The position numbers and the translations under genes were made by a program. Under the pieces are notes generated by a model. The model ran no database searches. It was not told the origin of the DNA and was given only the letters and a program-made list of their open reading frames with translations. Shown here piece after piece: positions 1 through 12,480 of a stretch of 64,000 nt of DNA. Every line of letters begins with the position of its first letter. Position 1 is the first letter of the stretch. Origin of the DNA: Owenia fusiformis (Eukaryota > Annelida > Polychaeta > Sabellida > Oweniidae). The DNA is taken from positions 32,590,556-32,654,555 of the forward strand of contig CAIIXF020000001.1 of assembly GCA_903813345.2 (NCBI GenBank), given 5' to 3'.

Positions 1-2400
1 TGTATGAATGTTTGCAAATGTGAGAGAATGGCGGAGAATGAATAATTACATCAATATCTTATTTTATGTTTAACTATAATTAAAGGCAGAATCAGATCTA
101 TAGGGGTGACAAAATTACAAGCAACATGCATAATTGACCTTCCAATCTATTCCTTACAATATCAAATACAATATCTCCCAAAAGATTCACAATATGTTAT
201 AAATTGGTGAAGTTATTAATGATTCAAAGTGCAAAAACGGGTGAAAAATGTTTAAATTCTCCCAAATAATAAGAATGGTAACCATTCTTATAGAAAAATA
301 ATACATTATTGTAAAAATCTTTCGTTTTCCTTGAATAAAGTATGCACTTTTGTGATTTTTAGAAAATAGACATGACAAGGAATGACATGAGCCAAAAACA
401 TTCTAAAATTGAAACAATTTTTTGTTTAGCCTGCTCGCTATCTCTGATTCTCTCTTTAACTGTAGAGTGCATATGCTGAAATGTACATATATATACACTA
501 TAAATTGCATGTAATATATTTTTATATGAACATTAAAATATGGGTGAATGTATCATTTTATATTGTATGTCAATATTAAGTTAAAACCCATTGTAATATA
601 ATATTGGATGTAATTTTAAATATATTTTTTAGAGGACTTATTATTATATTATTTGCTACAGGGTGTTCATGCTGCCATCTTAAGCAAACCCTATGTATGT
701 AATATCCCCACTGTCCACTTTCTGGGGAAGTTTGTACATTTTCTAAATTTATTGCAATAAAAATAAAAATAAAAAAATATATATATAAGTAATAGCTCAC
801 ATGTCAAGTCCCGATTCAAATAGGAACAAATCCTGATTTTTAGTGCCTATTTTCCTGATTTTATTTCATAATTTTTCGATTTTCTCCAGATTTATCATAA
901 AAATCCTCATTTTCCCGATCTTCCAGAAAAAGAGCCCCGAGCATTTTTCAAACAACTCCTATTTTCCCCGACTTTTAGATTAATCCGATATTTTATCTGA
1001 CAGGTATGTAGTGTATACAATAATTATACAATAATTCATATTATAAAGTTCTAGAATCTAGAAAGGTATAGTCAGTCAAATAATCAGTCAATTATGTTTT
1101 TTATGGAAAATCCCAATAAATCTTAAAATGAAAATTGTGCCATAATATTCATTCCGAAGACTTATCATCTTGGATTTCCAAGGTATTGTACATGATGGTT
1201 TCATACGATTGAAAATCAAACTGGGAAACGAGTATGAAGACTTATTACATGCATCAAATATCATAATGGAAATTAACACTTCTGTTTTTGTACAGTCAAT
1301 ATCTCGATCTCTATAAACAAACATTCATAAAACACTTCGAGACTCCTCAAATAAGCGATAAGGTTATGTACCTAGTCTAAGGGTAATAGTACAATAACGT
1401 CATTTCGAAGGACAATATAGTGAAATATTGAACCGAACGATATCTAACTTCTCGTAGAAAATTGCCGGTCATTAATTGCATTATTGACTGCCATTATGGA
1501 CCACCACTATGACGTCACATATTGTTCAGGTCGATATATAGTAAAATGAATGCCTTCTAAACTAGCACTCAAACCCCTAGAACTGGCCCGTTGTGAAAGA
1601 AATTATGGTCCCCAGGGATTATGGTCCCCCTTTTAAAAAGGCACTTACTGGCCCCGATTGTGTATAAGATAATAAGGGAAAGAGCACAAAGAGGTCACCA
1701 TATAAATCAATGGAGAGTAGGACCATACATTAATAGGACCTCCTACCCTTTTATACCGGCAGGGTGGTAATTATTAGTAATTACTCGATTATGACGATTA
1801 TTATAGTAGCGGAAAGAGCGAATCAAAACACGAAAATGTAAGAATAATCGATACATCTAATTGTTCATGATCATGTAAAAAAATAACGGAAGTTTTTGAC
1901 TTTAACGACTTAACAAGTTAATCAAATCAGAACAATATAGAGTACTGGTATTACATGCTGACAATTAAATTGCACTTCTAATAGTCAGTGACTATTGAAA
2001 AATGTAGCACTAACCTATTTTTCTAAAAAAATGGTTCTTGCTGAGGAAAGTACTCGATCAAACTGAACCCATACAAGTAAAATGAAAAAAATCAAGTATC
2101 ATTGAAGATATTTATATATCTCCTTCTGGATTCTTGACAAGTAATCTGACCGACGGTCAGTATTGCAAGAATGGATAAGATCTTATATACATTGAGAATA
2201 AATTATGCTTGTACAAGGCAAAACGATCTGAAAGAAATGAAGTTAATAATCCCACCTCAAATCAAATGATTAATTGGTCATTTAGTAGCAATGACTATTG
2301 ACCCGATTATTGCCACTTTGTTTTGAATAAGAAATATTAGGTCTTCCAAGATAACTACAAGGAACGGCTGTTTTAGGATGCTGCATATTTTCAGATAAGG
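1..2400. other. Non-coding, no recognised feature
   Basis: AT-rich DNA with frequent stops in all frames. The few short open frames have no domain or splice context. I saw no inverted repeat, RNA gene or transposon end here. Confidence 0.5.
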
Positions 2401-2452
2401 CAGATTTGAACAAATATCGTCAGAAGGAATTCAAATTCCTGCCTGGACAATT

Positions 2453-2481
2453 TTTTGAAGTCGTGATGAAATGTGTGGACA
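2453..2481 (+). repeat. 29-bp sequence repeated exactly at 3196-3224
   Basis: The segment beginning TTTTGAAGTCGTGATG is identical over 29 bases to 3196-3224. The second copy lies directly beside a mariner-like terminus, so this copy is probably a scrap of the same element. It falls in a 70-codon open frame (2406-2618) that matches no family I know. Confidence 0.6.
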
Positions 2482-2882
2482 AAGCACAGAAAATGGAGGT
2501 TAGAGAGGGGTGGTATGTTTATACTTCCTATTTCTACCTTTTTGAACACCGACACTCTGTAAAAGGTTTTGATGGTATGTCAATAAACACGTATGGCTTC
2601 AAAAGGGTCAACGTCTAGTCTACATATTATGAAATTACACGACAAAAGCGATATATTACACAGGATCAAAACCATTTTCAGTATTTTTGAATTTCTCATT
2701 CGTTTCTGGTGTTTTAGCCAGATAAATTACTTCTAAGAACATCCTTTTGTGTACCTGTGATAAACATCCCTTATATCCCCAAATGAATTTATGTTATTGT
2801 TGGAATTTACGAGCGATTTGTCCATAGTTTTAGTGTATGGACACTGTTGTGATGTTAAACATGTGTATCCATACATTAACTA

Positions 2883-3225
2883 TACAGGGCGTTCAATAAG
2901 TACTGATAAAAATCAATTGCTTGCGCGCCAGCTTGTCACACACCAATGTCATCTCTAAATCATTATTGTATTATCTGACTAGGGGAAGTTATTACAGCTT
3001 TTGGTCACACCTGTCTGGGTTCATTTTTATTTGCCTTTCTTCCTCTTTGAAATAGTAGTACCAACGATATATGCCAGGGGTGGATATAGTGTCCTTTCCA
3101 TAAACTTCACGAATGACCTTTATTGTATGTTTTGATTTACCTATGGACCTATATCCTGTGATGTACAGGGTGTTCAATAAGTACTGATAAAAAAATTTTG
3201 AAGTCGTGATGAAATGTGTGGACAT
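2883..3225 (-). mobile_element. Rearranged mariner-like element remnant
   Basis: Two copies of a mariner-type terminus, TACAGGGYGTTCAATAAGTA, begin at 2883 and 3164 in the same orientation. Between them, on the minus strand, is a fragment that reads like the N-terminal helix-turn-helix of mariner transposases. A normal element would have its two termini in opposite orientations around a complete transposase. Here they are direct, the catalytic domain is absent, and the element is only a few hundred bases long. It is therefore a rearranged, dead copy. Confidence 0.65.
2992..3165 (-). pseudogene. Mariner transposase N-terminal HTH fragment
   Basis: The minus-strand frame contains the pieces SKHTIKVIREVYGKD and IYRWYYYFKEEE. 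This spacing (a helix ending in an acidic YG loop, then a recognition helix with RWYxxFKE) is typical of the HTH_48/Mos1-type DNA-binding domain at the N terminus of mariner transposases. In the live family this domain binds the terminal inverted repeats. The frame stops soon after, and no DDD/DDE catalytic core follows. It is flanked by mariner-like termini, which supports the call. No functional start can be assigned because the upstream frame runs into terminal-repeat sequence. Confidence 0.6.
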
Positions 3226-3881
3226 AATGTTTTCGCTTCTAGTAATGTCAACAAGATACGTAAAGGTTATCATCATACATCATTCACATTTGAAATTATT
3301 ACTTTATATCCCTTCCCTTCAAACAATTTTAATCCAACAAATAATAAAACTCATTTACTCCATATTACATTTTTAGAGGGTTCTGTTTTTAGGGTCACAC
3401 TGTTCACATACAAATAACGTACGTTATTCAATTGTGTAAATACTGTAACATTGCATCATGATAATGTCCACACATATAAATACGTTGAAAAATGCATGAC
3501 GGCATTCACATCTGAAATCATTTTAGTATGATTATTCGTGTCCAATTACAAATCATCATCACCCAGTAATACTTCCCGAAAATTTGATCTGCACTGTGCA
3601 TTAGGACAATATAACAGTGCAATATATAATAACATTTTATTTCCCAAATGTACATCGGAAATTCCATTCCAAATATTATTTTGAAAAGAACATTATTTGA
3701 TAGTTTGTCCACAAATGGATTTGTATCTTTTAGATGTTCAATCAATCCCTTCTTTCGAGTAGCGCACTTACAGTATTTCATGATAAATTGATATGTCGCC
3801 CCATGTAAACAGATCGCAGCTTGATATTACATTATCATGATGCAAGACTCGACATTCAGCAGGAAACAAGAAAGACTTTAT

Positions 3882-4128
3882 GACACTCCCCTTCATAAGT
3901 TTGGCAACCTTAGCTCCCCCATTGAACTACGTGTGAAAGCCTCTTTGCGTTTGAATTTAGGAAAAAATTTAGAAAATTTGGAGGTATTGGAAATAAAGTC
4001 AAATTACGTTTCCATCAATAGTATAAGTATTTTCATCGCAGGTTAAGTAAATAAAGATTCAAAGGTAAAGAGGCTTTAACACGTAGTTCAATGGGGGAGC
4101 CAAGGTTGCCAAACTTATGGAGGGGTGT
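3882..4128. mobile_element. Hairpin MITE of about 247 bp
   Basis: Arms of about 65 bp at 3882-3947 and 4064-4128 are inverted copies with few mismatches; both carry AAGTTTGGCAACCTT and CCCCCATTGAACTACGTG. The spacer is about 115 bp and AT-rich, without coding content. The structure is that of a non-autonomous DNA transposon or foldback element. I found no convincing target duplication. Confidence 0.7.
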
Positions 4129-5043
4129 AGCCTTATTGTTAACTTTTAAATTATGTATTCCACAGAGTAATAACAAAAGCATCATGCATTCATTTTCTTT
4201 GTTTCAATTCAGAATATTCTAAGAGCACATGGCAAATAGAATGAATGAATTGCAAGTTATTTCCCAAAAGAAACCCATTTAATTCTGCATTAATTGGAGG
4301 CTGTTGAACATTAATCGATTGAAAATACGACCCAATGCTGTAGGTATCTGATATGAGAGCCCAGACGGTTAGCAACTCGTTCTAATGAGCTATTTTATTG
4401 TTTTTTTTACCGATTTATCTTACATTTTTTCTTTCCAATGGTGCAGTTTCAATGTTACCATGCCCTTTGGTGTTTGATGTGTGTAACCGATGAGAGTCTA
4501 GAAACATCTCTTCAAATTTCTAGAAGGTTGCCTCAAAAACGGAAATAAAACATACTAAAATATTAATGACCTTTAAAACGCATTGGCAGTTGAAAAATAT
4601 ACCCAAAACTTGACATAATTCTAATAAAATACTAGGTACATGGACCTCGATTTGATACAAGACGATAACATTCAATATTAAGAACATTGCAGAAATTAGT
4701 CAAAGAGAACATTTGTATTCATTTGACTGTTGATAAATCAACGATAAATTGCGCAAAGTTGGCGTCAATAGCTCAGATGAGTAGTATAAAACGTGGGAGC
4801 CCAACCAGTTTGTACATCATTTAATAGCAACTGAATTCCATCGTCGTATTGAATGGATGGGGACTTCGATGTCATGATCTATGAAAATGGGAGTAAGGGG
4901 GTGATCTGCCTTGTAAACCAGATACACTAATACTTACGACAAGGCCTCGCCTATTAAATAGTGGTCTATAAATTAAAGTACTTACTAGTATGACTGAAAT
5001 ATTATACAAATATTTAATTCCATTGAGGTAAATACCTGTGCAT

Positions 5044-5104
5044 CTTTCACAAGTGATATTCCACGAAGCTCAAAGGGCAAGTGGAATATATCATCTTGTG
5101 AAAG
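5044..5104. repeat. Short perfect-stem hairpin
   Basis: CTTTCACAAGTGATATTCCA at 5044 is mirrored by the inverted copy at about 5081-5104, around a 16-base loop. No coding or tRNA-like content. Confidence 0.6.
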
Positions 5105-5446
5105 TGTAACATTTTAGGATAAAAACAGGTATCCGTCAATATAAGAGAGCAATTTGAAACATATACATTGTTTTCATGAACCCAATAAGCCAGACGAAGA
5201 GTTGAAAAAACGACGTTACACTTCAGCTGATAAAATTGAAATTTTTTAGAAAGTAGCCTGTGGGTATCACTAGCAAGTGGTACAAATATGACAGAGATCG
5301 GTTACATATCATGTGAGTATTGACATTTGACAAATTCAAAGATCCCTCTCAAAAATCCAATAGAGAGTTTCACAATGAGACCTTCATAACGTTTGTGCCA
5401 GCTTTCGGGGTAATTTTTGTTTTTCTTTCATCGTGGAATGAAAACT

Positions 5447-5587
5447 TTATTCAATGATTTCTCGTGAAATACAGATAATATTATGCCCTCGAAACTCTGT
5501 ATTTCACTCGGCTAGCATAGCGCTTCGTGAAATGCAGACTTTCTCGGGCAGAATATTTTCTGTATTTCACTCTAATCATTGAATAAC
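5447..5587. repeat. Inverted repeat of about 140 bp
   Basis: TTATTCAATGATTTCTCGTG at the left is mirrored by a run ending ATCATTGAATAA at the right. The inner parts repeat GAAATACAG/CTGTATTTC words in both orientations. Probably a small hairpin element. Confidence 0.55.
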
Positions 5588-6477
5588 TTATAGTACGAAT
5601 ATACACAGGCCTACTGTAGCATATAATAAAGAATATCTTTTAAACAGATTAACAGGTATTAGTTGATCACATGGTAGTTGAATTGTCAAATTATTGTTCA
5701 GCATGTGGATACGGTTTCGCAGTCGCCTAGTAAAGATATGATTACACTCAAAAGAAAGCATGTGCCAGTTAACCTATACCACATTTTACTTGTTTGTTTA
5801 TGTTTATTTATTATTTAAAATACACACAAAATACAATATATGAACTGGGTGACACTTTAAAAAGTGTATATTCCCAATATTAGGCAAAAATAATACATGT
5901 GTGTTAATTGTCATACCTATTAAATGCAGTTGGGGACCTGCCTATGTATTCATCTATTTGAACGAAAGTATTGATTTGTCACATCATAATAGACCAAATG
6001 AGATAACGTTTTGGCATAATGTCAAAAGTGTTCTACAATTATACCAATGAGTGCAAATATACTTACAATGTAGTTTGAACATTATTTGGAACAGAGGCAA
6101 AATCAGGGGGTACAGCAGAGCTTAAAGGAAATATAAGTCAGTTTAGTAAAAAAACAAAAAACAACAACAACAAAAAACACAAAAACAACATAACTGTATG
6201 TGATTGAAATGTTACCATATGGGTCAGATATACTGAGCAATCATATTGAGAGCAGTTTTGTTCTTCGAAGAAACCAAAAAGAGCATCCAAAAGAGCATAC
6301 ACGAGAGAAAGCATGATGAGGGCAATGGGTGATAAAGAGACAGCAAAATATCAATTGAGTTAGTATGTTTCCAGAAATAGTTTTTTTAGTTCTCTTTTAA
6401 ATGAATAGAGGCTTTTTATTTGTTTAAGTCTTCAAATCCCTTTACTTTGAAAAAGACAACGATCAATGGTATTATGG

Positions 6478-6548
6478 TATTCCCTTTGCATCCGTTCGAC
6501 TTCACCTCTTAAAAGAGAGCTTCGTCTTTAGATTCTGCGTGCAGGGTA
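6478..6548. mobile_element. Tiny MITE, copy 1 (71 bp)
   Basis: Related over its length to 14021-14104, sharing CTTAAAAGAGAGCTTCGTCT and the end GCAGGGTA. The flanks GTATTATGG and GTATTAAAA look like a decayed 9-bp target duplication. Too short to encode anything. Confidence 0.6.
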
Positions 6549-8764
6549 GTATTAAAATCTCTATTAGAAGAAATGATCCTTTGAAATTGCCAGATCTATT
6601 ATTTTAACTTAAGAGGTATGTAATGTATGGAGGCTACTTCGCAGCTGTTATCTACGAGATTCGAGGGGATTCTGTAAAACAAGCTGTGTCGGAGATTTAT
6701 ATCGCCAACCCTATCATTGAGACTTTCTTTTAACAATAATTATTGCACAATATGAATTGCAGCCTCTTTTTATGCTTTATACTGTGCATATACATTTGTA
6801 TTAGTAATAATGTATTCCCAATGTTCATTATGAAGCAAATATCGTGCTTCCCCAATCAACTGTAATGTCTCAAACACGATTAAATGAGCCTTGAGTGATC
6901 TGAGAAAATATACGTAATAACTTCATGAAGACATGAGAATTAGACAATTTCAGCAATAATAGTGTTGATTTCATTTGCTGCAAGCACGATATCTCACAAA
7001 GGGGCTTACGTAAATCGTGATAAAAAGTCCTTCCCCGAGGATTTTAATTAGATCTGACGCTAAAGACGCTAAACTTCGGAGTGCAAGTTCTTTTTCCAAA
7101 ATGTAGTATTCTGTTGGAAAATGATTGTTACTTTAGAAATGAAGTTATCAGCCTGTGATTTAATGGTCCTAATTAAAGACTTTGCTTCCTACACATATTT
7201 TGACAAGGTATCTTGATTAACACCCATCTTAGTGATATCTAGCTTGTTGATGCAGCCTGGTTGTTGTTTTATGTTAAGGTGGTTGAACAGCTCGAGCGTC
7301 AGCGTTGTAATTATCATCAGTGCAAAGTTAGAAATCCTCATCTAAATGCTCTAGTGGCTTATCTATATTGACATGTAAAAAATTCAAATGATTTATTCAT
7401 TATTAGTACACATTTCAGTTTGCACAAGCTACCGAGTGTGAGAAAACGTTACGTGAGGACATAAAACATATAATTAAAGGCGAGCCTCTGCGTGTCGGAA
7501 CATATCCGTTTTGATTATGATGAGGATTTATTAGGTTTGCAGTCAGAAGTGGAATACAAGAATATATCTTGGTGTAGTTTATAACACTCGTTCAAGGCAT
7601 GACGATCCTCCACTTCCGTATTAAGATTAGACCCCAAAGTCAAGACCCTTCAGAAATCACAGCTTTGTCAGGAATTAGAATTCGCCGTGATGGATATCAT
7701 AAATTTTTGATTCACGAACCATCTTCACATAATGATAATCATGATCGGGTGAATGAGGCTGCTTAGATAAGACAAAACGGGAATATAACTAAAGGCAAGG
7801 TTTAATTTGCTTTATAACCCAATCTTTCAGAAGAAACTATCCGACATGGCGACCTAGAAATCAAACTAAAAAATTGTATGCGTGAACTTAATATACAAGA
7901 TCAACTCTTGAACGTTCTGCATGAGAATCGTACACGTATTGTAGTATTGAGCTGTATAAATGTTTTCTGCCTTATACTTTTCAAATATACCCAATGGGAC
8001 TGAAAGATATGGTAGATACAACTCTAAAAAAGTAAATTTGGCTGGAAGTCATCCGGGCAACCACATTCTCTTCTCTTCAATCAGACTCCAACGAATTCCT
8101 CAAATTATCACATCCCCAAGTGCCATAGTATCCAGGGCTCGCTTTGTACGCATGCATTCTTTAAGAAAATGAATGAGGTCGTTAAATTCAAACGCAGAAT
8201 CTCTGTTGATTTCAGCAAACATATTCATGGATTCCATGGTTTCAACTCTTGCAAGGAAATGTTTTAAGAGCAGGTAAGTATTAATTACCCAAATTACTTT
8301 CAGATATTACTTCCTGTGGTCTAATCAGTATTTTGTATCTAGGAGCCGCAGAACAGCTTCCATCAGAGCAAAATCATGTACTTTACAGATGTTTGCTATG
8401 ATACCCATTGCTATCGCCGCTAGTGGGATTTTTCTACGTGGAAGACGCATGTTATGAGTAAGAAGGGCATAGGGCGTGCAAGAGGAGGAAATGTGAATTG
8501 GTCAATGTACACAAATATGATGAGGTTTTGGTACTCGTATTATGTAAGAGAGCAGACTTTTTGATTTTCGTGGGATATTCTTGTTGAAATCTTTTGACAT
8601 GGAGGTGAGATGCTTAGCTGTATTTCTCTGAAATTCTTTGAAAATCGATGGGCTGCGATTTGAGAAATTCTAATTCGAACTTTGTCAATTGAACATGCAT
8701 TCCAATGGTACAAAAAGTAAGGAGAGTTCTACCATCGTGTAATGCAGATCATATCAAGTTCAAT

Positions 8765-8965
8765 AGTTCCGACGTGATCATGTTTACTACGCGTTTGCCC
8801 GTCATCATTCTCAGAATTGAGGAAATGGTAGCAAACGCGAGTTACAATAAATGGACGCTGATATCTCAAAAAGTAACCTGACTCCCTATAATTTGATGTA
8901 GATCAATTGAACCCCTATATGAACAGGTACATTTTGATATATAACACTTTGGGGGGTAAGCGTTT
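8765..8965 (-). repeat. Interspersed repeat, copy lacking the 877-bp insertion
   Basis: Read on the minus strand, this block matches 40160-40312 joined to 41190-41255, for example ATCTACATCAAATTATAGGG and TTTATTGTAACTCGCGTTTG. The copy here is uninterrupted, so it serves as an empty site for the Mutator-like insertion at 40313-41189. The family is unknown and no coding content is seen. Confidence 0.75.
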
Positions 8966-9369
8966 TACAGTTGATCACGATCGCCATATGTGCAAAGTAT
9001 TGTTCTGAATAGTTAGTACTGATAGTTAGTACATTATTTTATTTATTTGGAACATGGTTAGTTTGAAATAGAAGGATGACAAAAGATACTATGTTTTTAG
9101 ATAACAGACATAGAGATCGGTAATGTCATGAACAATATAAAAAGATTAACACGGACGTGATTGCAATGATCAGACCCGTAAGACACTTTTCTCCAAGGGG
9201 GGTGCGGTTTTTAATAAAGAGAAAATAAAATTGTCATTTTTTCCGCGTAAATCAAATCGCGTAAGTCAGAGGGGGGGGGGGTCAGTTACTCTCTATATTA
9301 AGGCCACTCAGCCTATTTTGTAGTATTTTATTGTTTTCATATTGTTTTTACACTAAATATTGTATGATT

Positions 9370-10790
9370 TCATTATGTCACTTGGTGATTTCTGGGGACT
9401 TTTAAAGTGTTTAAAATTCCCATTCCCATAAACATTCCCAATTGTTTTGTGGGGGTGTGAGGAGTGCTTTCAAAATGTATGGAGTCATTGTATGGAGGTG
9501 GGGATGCCAGATGGGGAGCAAGGGGTTTTCCCTCAGAAACATTGACCATTTGAAGGTGCTTTTTGATGATGTCTGGGCACTCTGAGATAATACATGAAAT
9601 TCATATTTTTTTCAATTGTTTTGTGGGGGGTGTGATGAGTGACCATCTCTCCTAGAAAATTTTACAATTTTAAGATGATATTTGGTGCTTTCTGGGCATT
9701 TTTAAAGTGTATGAGTCAATAAAAAAAAGAAAGAACAACAATCACAATTTTTTCAAATTTTGGGGGTGTCAAAGGGATGGGGGGGGGGGGGGTTCCAAAG
9801 GGGAAGGTAGGGTTCGGGTTCCAGAAGGGGGAGCAAGTGTTTGTCCCCCATATCTGTCCCCAGAAACATTGACCATATAAAGGTGCTATTTGATGAAGTC
9901 TGGGCACCTAAAATGTGTCTGAGACATACATGAAATAAATTCAGAATTTTTGTCAATTGTTTTGTGGGGGATGTGAGGGGTGGCCTACTTCCTTAGAAAT
10001 TTTACAATTTTAAGATACTATTTGGTGCTTTCTTGGCACTTTTAAAGTGTATGAGTCAATAATTTTCTTTTTTTGGGGGGGGTCCAAGGGGAGGGGGGGT
10101 TTGGTGCCAGAGGGGGAGGTGGGATGAGGATGCCGAGGGGTAGCAAGTGTTAGTCTTCCAGAAACATTGACTATATCAAGGAGCTATTTGATGACGTCTG
10201 GGCACTTTAAAAGTGTCTGAGACAATACCTAAAATAAATTCAGAACTTTTCAATTGTTTTGTGGGGCGGGGTGAGGGGTGGCCCACTCCCCCCCCCCCCC
10301 TAGAAAATTTTACAATTTTATGATGCTATTTGGTGCTTACTGGACACTTTCAAAGTGTATGAGTCAATAAAAAAGATAAGAAAAAATCATATTTTTTCAA
10401 TTCTTTGGGGGGGGGGGGTGTCCAAGGGAGGGGGGTGACCGAGGGGGAGGTGGGGTGACGATGCCAGAGGGGGAGCAAGTGCTAGTCCCCCAGAAACACT
10501 GACTATATCAAGGAGCTATTTGATGATGTCTGGGCACTTTAAAAGTGTCTGAGACAATACATAAAATAAGTTCAGAACTTTTCAATTGTTTTGTGGGGGT
10601 GTGAGGGGTGGCCCACTCCCCCTAGAAAATTTTACAATTTTAAGATACTATTTGTTGCTTTTTGGGCACTTTCAAAGTGTATGAGTCAATGGAAAAAAAA
10701 TTGTAAAAAAAAATTAAAAAAAAAAAAAATTACCAAATTTATTTTGGGGGGTGTCAGAGGGGGGAGCGGTCGCACCCATCGCACCCCCCA
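9370..10790. repeat. G-rich tandem array, about 4 units of 300-330 bp
   Basis: The marker CAGAAACAYTGACYAT recurs at 9534, 9861, 10159 and 10491, spacings of 327, 298 and 332. A second marker, AAAGTGTATGAGTCAAT, recurs in step in most units. Units also share a TTTTGTGGGGNGTGNGGNG block and long G or C homopolymers of variable length, which explain much of the length variation. Open frames across it are shadows of the repeat. Confidence 0.8.
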
Positions 10791-10865
10791 TCTGACGGCC
10801 ATGATGATGTCAAAGGACGCGCGCAGTAGTCGTGCCTGTTACAATCACAGAAAGTAGACAGACAC

Positions 10866-11118
10866 GCATGGACGTAGCCAGGGTGCAGTCTCCTCACCAA
10901 AAAAGGAAAAAGCAATTTTGTAAAATTTGTTGAAAAAACATTAACAAACTATAGTTTAAAGTGCTTAAAATGCACCATAAAAATGTAAATTAAAAAAAAA
11001 ATCCAGGGTTGAACCCCCGTACCCCCCCCCCCCCCATTTTGGGACTCGCTTCGCTCGCAATGATGCAAACCCCAAAAAAAATTCACCCCGCCCCTTGGCA
11101 TGCTGGCTACGCCCCTCG
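10866..11118. mobile_element. MITE with GACGTAGCCAG/CTGGCTACGCC ends
   Basis: The block starts GGACGTAGCCAGGG and ends CTGGCTACGCCCCT, giving inverted ends of the same type as the element at 38425-38641. The inside is A-rich, then a run of C residues. No coding content and no clear target duplication. Confidence 0.55.
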
Positions 11119-12480
11119 ACAATAAGGCATATCAACCAATTAGCAATCATTCAAATCAAGATCAATGTAGGACAACAAAATTGTACCAACATTATCATTT
11201 TAATCACCTTTTAAAACTACTCTGAAAATAAGATCTTGAAATATGAAATGAAGCACCTTAATAGAGTTATAGTGACCGCAAATTCAGAACGTAATTGCAT
11301 TGATCAATATGTAAAAAGAGAAAAGGTACTAAATTCTTTATCTCTAGTATTCATACAACCTCGAAGGTTGGGAAACCATTCCAATACCAAGCTAATAACT
11401 ATGATTAGATAAGAGTATAAAATGAGGATGTACATGAATCTTCAGTTAGCTATCGGCAGTCATGCTCAGATCTACAACAAACACTATTAAGAAGACGCGT
11501 ATACTATTTACAAGTTCATCATCTGATTTCAATCTTGTCCTGACGCTACCGATTGCACTTGACCTTAGATATTGGGTTTATTGGGCGAGCATCCGTTTCC
11601 GAGACAAAATAATTATGGGAGAGAATGGTATGGCTGGTATACTTCTCGGGAATGGGTCGAGTTCATTAAGTTATGGTATGAAATGAAATAAGCCATTTAT
11701 CAACCTAATATACAGACGCTATTGGTTTTATAATTCTACTATTTGATATGTAGTAAAGAACTGCACAAGATAATTGTTCTTTTATCGGAATAACACAGAT
11801 ACCATTGGGTATTGATGTGTCAAAATTATTATTCACACCATTAACAATGTTTTAACCTAGGCGGTATATTTGCGTTTTAATCATTGAACTTGAATACCTG
11901 AAATAAACATAAAAATACCAGATAAGTTCACGAAGCATATCAAGTGGAAAACGATGTCGAGTAGTTACTCGAGTAGTATCCCGTGTCGAGACTATAGTCC
12001 TGAGAACGGTCCGATCTTTTGCCTGTACGATTACAACACAGGAAAATAATCCACGCCTCCTACACTTGAAATACCCACCTCGATACATTCCTGAGTATAT
12101 TAGGGCTCTTTTATGTAGTTGAATCCCCAATCGTATTTAGGTTTTTCGGCAAAATATCGCACCTCTTTTCAAGATGGCTGAAGGGGAACCTCCTTATTCG
12201 AGCCCGGGTGTTTTCAAATAAGACCTTCATAAAAAACTGATTCACCTATTAAATGTGTCAATGAAAGGGTACGATCAAATAGAAACGCGTCCCGTAGGTC
12301 AAATATCTGCAATATACGAAAATAATACGAAGAGAAGTACACAATTATGGGCATAACACAAGTACAAAAGCTAAAAATATACTTTTAGGATTTTTTCATA
12401 ATCGTGATATTTTTCCTATAATCGGCTTAAACATGGAAAAATATTGCTCCAATGAAACATAAATATTGTAATCATCAAAG
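11119..12480. other. Non-coding, no recognised feature
   Basis: Two open frames of 74 and 92 codons (11462-11686 plus, 11852-12130 minus) have no recognisable domain, splice signals or composition different from their surroundings. I treat them as chance frames. Confidence 0.4.

Larger units (their letters stand above)
4135..8760. other. Non-coding with small hairpins
   Basis: No gene is recognisable. Apart from the hairpins and the small MITE listed separately, the region is AT-rich unique DNA. An A-rich AAC/AAAAAC tract sits near 6150-6190. Confidence 0.45.

Noticed and set aside
11852-12130. 92-codon minus-strand frame rich in arginine and threonine
   Set aside because: No domain, no splice signals, no upstream context; probably chance.
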